The notes under the pieces are model-generated. The model was not told the DNA's origin and did not search any database. It worked only from the letters and a program-made list of their open reading frames with translations. From Lachnospiraceae bacterium UBA3632 (GTDB lineage: Bacteria; Bacillota; Clostridia; Lachnospirales; Lachnospiraceae): a DNA stretch of 64,000 nt. The stretch is taken from contig DFKZ01000036.1 in assembly GCA_002373975.1 (NCBI GenBank), forward strand, positions 8,789 to 72,788, in the 5' to 3' direction. The position numbers were made by a program, and so were the translations under genes. This document shows, piece after piece, positions 60,782 to 64,000 of the stretch; position 1 is the first letter of the stretch, and each line of letters begins with the position of its first letter.

Positions 60782-60870
60782 TACTTCGACTGTCGTAACT
60801 ACGATTGACGTTGCTTCGTCTGTCGTTGCTTTGTTTGTCGTTGCAACGTCTGTCGTACTATGTCTGTCGT
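60782..60870 (-). repeat. Six 15-bp tandem repeats at the start of the padR transcript
   Basis: Consecutive units of 15, 15, 15, 15, 15 and 14 bp on the plus strand (consensus TGCTTCGTCTGTCGT; the core TGTCGT or TGACGT is in all six). On the minus strand each reads ACGACAGACGAAGCA. They begin near the expected +1 and fill the first 90 nt of the leader. Confidence 0.8.
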
Positions 60871-60874
60871 AGTA

Positions 60875-60903
60875 AATATATCATGCCCTCTTTTGTATGT
60901 CAA
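60875..60903 (-). promoter_or_regulatory. Promoter of padR-DUF1700-DUF4097
   Basis: -35 TTGACA (60898-60903), 17-bp spacer, -10 TATATT (60875-60880) on the minus strand, near consensus. The expected start is near 60868, at the edge of the tandem repeats. I see nothing between this promoter and the terminator at 60984. Confidence 0.8.
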
Positions 60904-60983
60904 CAGGAAAATATTATTTTTTTAAATTGCCCATAGAATCCCAAAATACGTTGCCTACAAGTAAGGCAAAGAACTTGCCTTAA

Positions 60984-61014
60984 GAAAAAAGGCTCCCCCT
61001 TTTACGGGGAAGCC
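60984..61014 (-). terminator. Rho-independent terminator after the second EAL gene
   Basis: On the minus strand AGGCT-TCCCC and GGGGGA-GCCT form a stem around GTAAAA and are followed by six T. A good intrinsic terminator. Confidence 0.9.
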
Positions 61015-61047
61015 TGAATATAAACGTGTTTATGATGTAACACATTC

Positions 61048-62991
61048 TTACGACGCAGTGTTATGTTCCTTAAGGAATTCAAGGAACTCCTTGCCCGGAA
61101 GAGGCTTTGAGAAGTAGAAGCCCTGAATGAAATCACACCCCATCTTTTGAAGTTCCTCAAAGTCCTCCTGGGTCTCAACTCCCTCGATAACAAGCTCTTT
61201 CTTGATATCTTTCATCATACGGACGGTGTTGTTCATGATGGACTTTCCGCTTACGGTGTTCATATTGTCAACAAGGCTCTTGTCGATCTTTACTATCTTA
61301 AGAGGCAGTTTGGACACACGCTGGATGTTGGAATAACCCACTCCGTAATCGTCAAGTGAGAAGCTGTATCCCTGCTCCGAGAGGATCCTGAGATTCTCGT
61401 CCATGACATCTCCGATGTTGTCGTAGGATGTTTCCGTGATTTCGAGATTGACCTTCTCGGGTCCGACATTATACTTGTTCCTTAAGTTGGTAAGCTTGTC
61501 GGGAAGATCCCTTTCAAGGCACTGTGCAACGGAAAGGTTTATCTCTATATATGACAGGCCCAGTTCCTCGAGCTTATTTTCGGATGCAAACTTGTGCACC
61601 TCATCAAGCACAAAATCACCGATAGGAAGAATGAGTCCTCTTCTTTCGGCCTCGGGAATAAACTCCGAGGGAGAGATCGCTCCGTATCTCTCATCATCAA
61701 GCCGCAGAAGCGCTTCCGCTGAGATAAACTTCTTATCCCAGATCGAATAAATGGGCTGGTAATACACCTCAAAGGAACGGTTCTCGATGGCACGGCTCAG
61801 GATGTCGCGCATGTTGTTGATGATCTGGAACTCCTTGGATTTACTTATATCAGCAGCATCTATATAGGTAACATCATGCGGTATAAGCTCCGGAAAGTGA
61901 TGCCCGAGATGGATTATCTCCTTTTCGTTGTCGAGTGCGTCGGGATAATGTATCGAGCACACCTTGGGATCGAGCTTGGCGCCGGTGCCCTTCAGTTCCA
62001 TAGTGAACTTTTCCACCTCGGCACGGAGCTTCGGCACCGAGTTCTGCGCATCAAAATCATATTCATCAAATATCAGATAGATCGAACCGGGATGCTCAAA
62101 GAAAAGCTCGCAGTGAATCTTTTCACGCCTCGCCAGAGCATTTGTTTTCTCCGCTATAAGGCGTATGTATTTGACATATCTTTCCTCACCAAGATATGAC
62201 CTTACTTCCCTTGCATTGGTAAACTTGATAACGAGTATCTGAACACGCTGCCTGGTGATCATGATCTTATGAAGCGTCTCCTGGTATGCATTCCAGCTCT
62301 GAAGCCCGACAACGGAATCAATAACCTCCTCCGGTCTCATTACAAGCAGCTCGATAAGAAGAAGCGCCAGCCCGGATGAACACATCTCAACGAGATATCT
62401 TTCATCAAGATACTGAATAATAACGGCCACGTAAGTAAGAATAAACACCGACAATATGGAGAACCATTTCTGGAAGGATAAGAATCTCTTGCTCGATATA
62501 AGATGAGCCAGTCCGAAAATGACGTACAGAGTCGACAGACCGTAGAAAATAAGGATGAACGGTCCGCGCTGATATCCGGCTTCACGCGTAATAGTGAAAC
62601 AATACCCGTCAAAAATGTTTGATACCAAAAGTATCGTAAAGATGGCAAAGGGTGTGATCACAAAGGTCTTGGCGATCTTTGATCTAAGCTTATACCATGT
62701 GTTGGTTATGGAATAAATGAATAAAAAGTAAAGTACAGTGGTTGCGTTATGGGTAAAGAAATAGCCATAAGAAAAAATCGATGCGATTATTATCTTGGGC
62801 ATAGAGACCGGTTTGACCGCAACAAGAAGCTCAAGCCCGATGTCACATACAGAGGCAACGAGCGAACTGATAAGTATAAGATTGAATATTCGATTGGAGC
62901 GCCCTTTTGTCATACCTCTTGCATACGAGGCATAGAGCATGATCGCGTATATCAGTACCGCAACATAGTCGTAGTAAAGGATTTTAACCAT
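61048..62991 (-). CDS. Membrane c-di-GMP phosphodiesterase, EAL domain (second copy)
   Basis: A 647-aa protein with about seven N-terminal transmembrane helices (about 5-220), a degenerate GGDEF domain (about 240-375) and an EAL domain (about 395-640). Catalytic EAL residues are kept: EALLR, the Asn of NLSV, ITET, DDYGVGYSN (a change of the usual DDFGTG), the Lys of VKIDKS, EGVET and QGFYFSKP. It resembles the protein at 13269-15191 in size and layout and is probably a paralogue. ATG has GGAGAG 7 nt upstream; promoter 63036-63065; terminator 60984-61014. It stands alone. Confidence 0.88.
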   Translation of the reverse strand: MVKILYYDYVAVLIYAIMLYASYARGMTKGRSNRIFNLILISSLVASVCDIGLELLVAVKPVSMPKIIIASIFSYGYFFTHNATTVLYFLFIYSITNTWYKLRSKIAKTFVITPFAIFTILLVSNIFDGYCFTITREAGYQRGPFILIFYGLSTLYVIFGLAHLISSKRFLSFQKWFSILSVFILTYVAVIIQYLDERYLVEMCSSGLALLLIELLVMRPEEVIDSVVGLQSWNAYQETLHKIMITRQRVQILVIKFTNAREVRSYLGEERYVKYIRLIAEKTNALARREKIHCELFFEHPGSIYLIFDEYDFDAQNSVPKLRAEVEKFTMELKGTGAKLDPKVCSIHYPDALDNEKEIIHLGHHFPELIPHDVTYIDAADISKSKEFQIINNMRDILSRAIENRSFEVYYQPIYSIWDKKFISAEALLRLDDERYGAISPSEFIPEAERRGLILPIGDFVLDEVHKFASENKLEELGLSYIEINLSVAQCLERDLPDKLTNLRNKYNVGPEKVNLEITETSYDNIGDVMDENLRILSEQGYSFSLDDYGVGYSNIQRVSKLPLKIVKIDKSLVDNMNTVSGKSIMNNTVRMMKDIKKELVIEGVETQEDFEELQKMGCDFIQGFYFSKPLPGKEFLEFLKEHNTAS

Positions 62992-63035
62992 TAAATGCTC
63001 TCCGGTTTCCGCAAATTATGCCTATTATCTTATAA

Positions 63036-63065
63036 ATTTTAACACACCGAGGTTACATAAATCAA
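63036..63065 (-). promoter_or_regulatory. Promoter of the second EAL gene
   Basis: -35 TTGATT (63060-63065), 18-bp spacer, -10 TAAAAT (63036-63041) on the minus strand, about 45 nt before the start codon. Confidence 0.55.
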
Positions 63066-63150
63066 TCCAAATAAGTAAAAGTTTCCACGAAACAGAGAAA
63101 AAGTTTCCCCAAACCGTAAGAAGCGGAAAAGCATTCTTGAAACGGGTAAC

Positions 63151-63182
63151 AAAAAATACCCGGCAGTTATCCTGCCGGGTAT
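63151..63182 (-). terminator. groEL terminator
   Basis: A perfect 11-bp stem ATACCCGGCAG/CTGCCGGGTAT with a 5-nt loop, followed by T5-6 on the minus strand, about 25 nt past the groEL stop. Confidence 0.92.
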
Positions 63183-63207
63183 TGAAACAACTATATGGAT
63201 CAGCGGA

Positions 63208-64000
63208 TCAATACATTCCGCCCATTCCGCCTGCTCCACCTGCGGGCATCGGAGGTTCGGGCTCCTTGATGGTAGATACAACGCTCTCGGTGGTAAGGAG
63301 TGTGCTTGCAACGGATGTTGCATTCTGAAGTGCGCTCCTTGTAACCTTTGCGGGATCGAGGATACCTGCCTTAACCATGTCGACATACTCTTCCTTGAGA
63401 GCATCAAATCCAACACCTACTGCGGATTCGCGAACCTTGTTAACGATAACGCTTCCTTCAAGGCCTGCGTTCTCAGCGATCTTGGAAAGAGGTGCCTCGA
63501 GAGCCTTGAGCACGATCTGTGCACCGGTCTTCTCATCGCCTTCAAGCTTGTCTGCAAGCTCTGCAACCTTCTTGGATGCGTGGATATAAGCGCTTCCACC
63601 GCCGCTGATGATACCTTCTTCAACAGCTGCTCTGGTAGCTGCGAGAGCATCCTCAAGGCGAAGCTTAGCTTCTTTCATCTCTGTCTCGGTAGCTGCGCCT
63701 ACGCGGATAACGGCAACACCGCCTGCAAGCTTAGCAAGACGCTCCTGAAGTTTCTCTCTGTCGAAATCCGAAGTAGTCTCTTCGATCTGCTTCTTGATCT
63801 GTGCGATACGGGCCTGGATATCTTCCTTGTTGCCCTCACCGTCAACGATAACTGTTTCTTCCTTCTTAACCTTAACAGACTTAGCATGTCCGAGCTGATC
63901 AAGAGTAGCATCCTTAAGCTCAAGTCCGAGCTCGGAGCTGATAACGGTACCGCCGGTAAGGATCGCGATATCCTCGAGCATAGCCTTTCTTCTGTCGCCG
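63208..64000 (-). CDS. groEL: Chaperonin GroEL, C-terminal part
   Basis: About 264 codons of the C-terminal half are in the window, up to the right edge; the frame is open through 64000. Visible are GDRRKAMLEDIAILTGG, RVGAATETEMKEAKLRLEDALAATRAAVEEGI and VTRSALQNATSVASTLLTTE (described here in pieces), ending with the Gly/Met-rich tail PPMPAGGAGGMGGMY typical of GroEL. The protein forms the ATP-driven folding chamber with GroES. The upstream part and its promoter are outside the window. Confidence 0.97.
   Translation of the reverse strand, partial: GDRRKAMLEDIAILTGGTVISSELGLELKDATLDQLGHAKSVKVKKEETVIVDGEGNKEDIQARIAQIKKQIEETTSDFDREKLQERLAKLAGGVAVIRVGAATETEMKEAKLRLEDALAATRAAVEEGIISGGGSAYIHASKKVAELADKLEGDEKTGAQIVLKALEAPLSKIAENAGLEGSVIVNKVRESAVGVGFDALKEEYVDMVKAGILDPAKVTRSALQNATSVASTLLTTESVVSTIKEPEPPMPAGGAGGMGGMY

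Noticed and set aside
60782..60870. A CRISPR array
   Set aside because: Units are directly adjacent without spacers and are only 15 bp long; no cas gene is present.

Overview
The window is a 64 kb stretch of a Clostridia chromosome, most likely from the family Lachnospiraceae (gut or rumen type). The evidence is a DUF4250 gene, a MurL-type epimerase next to a Mur ligase, HemZ plus HemW, a BMP-type nucleoside ABC operon, a PadR-DUF1700-DUF4097 operon, near-consensus sigma-A promoters with 16-18 bp spacers, and strong AGGAGG-like ribosome binding sites. This placement is an inference from gene families. Almost all genes lie on the minus strand; the plus-strand genes are dprA-yifB, one lipoprotein and a small toxin. 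I saw no tRNA, rRNA, CRISPR array, IS element or prophage.

Layout from left to right. 1-6095: the start of a MurD-like ligase, murL, a DUF4250 gene, a heterodimeric ABC exporter and an Sfp-type PPTase. 6099-10179: aspS, hisS and a DHH phosphoesterase. 10332-13198: a GH43 glycosidase and an Fe-dependent alcohol dehydrogenase. 13269-21497: an EAL protein, a metallophosphoesterase, hemZ, an MBL hydrolase, rel, apt and a SEC-C protein. 21730-24491 (+): dprA and yifB/comM. 24488-32409: pilT with an HD-domain gene, hemW, a GH3-fold membrane protein that has lost its catalytic motifs, aspartate kinase and homoserine dehydrogenase. 32520-37636: a BMP-type nucleoside ABC operon. 37905-39146: glyA. 39433-40533 (+): a lipoprotein. 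40583-44321: a LytTR regulator, a K+ channel, xpt and a cytoplasmic GH26-like protein. 44494-48553: a Na/Pi transporter, a GGDEF cyclase and a HAD phosphatase. 48607-58168: the translation operon rimP-nusA-ylxR-ylxQ-infB-rbfA-nrnA, followed by ribF and truB. 58331-60723: padR-DUF1700-DUF4097. 61048-62991: a second EAL protein. 63208-64000: a partial groEL.

The most interesting material is non-coding or very small. (i) At 50941-51274, between nrnA and ribF, sits a complete type I toxin-antitoxin locus. It has a 43-codon membrane peptide, an opposing antisense RNA with its own promoter, a duplicated Shine-Dalgarno, and a 12-bp perfect complementarity between the 5' and 3' ends of the toxin mRNA. 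(ii) At 37770-37897, downstream of glyA, the antitoxin half of the same locus stands alone, with its own promoter and terminator but no toxin start. (iii) A 148-bp nested palindromic element (57481-57628) sits inside the translation operon between rimP and nusA. (iv) Six 15-bp tandem repeats lie at the start of the padR transcript. (v) Four unlinked genes share a leader made of a 5-bp stem, a 3-nt loop and a (GAT)GAGGTGT ribosome binding site. In protein space, the murL-murD pair (L-Glu addition followed by epimerisation) and the GH3 protein with three eroded catalytic motifs stand out.

Functionally the window combines core information processing (translation operon, aspS/hisS, rel, groEL), aspartate-family and one-carbon metabolism, nucleoside uptake with purine salvage (apt, xpt), c-di-GMP signalling (one cyclase with an intact I-site, two EAL proteins), DNA uptake and type IV pilus functions (dprA, yifB, pilT), and plant polysaccharide use (GH43).
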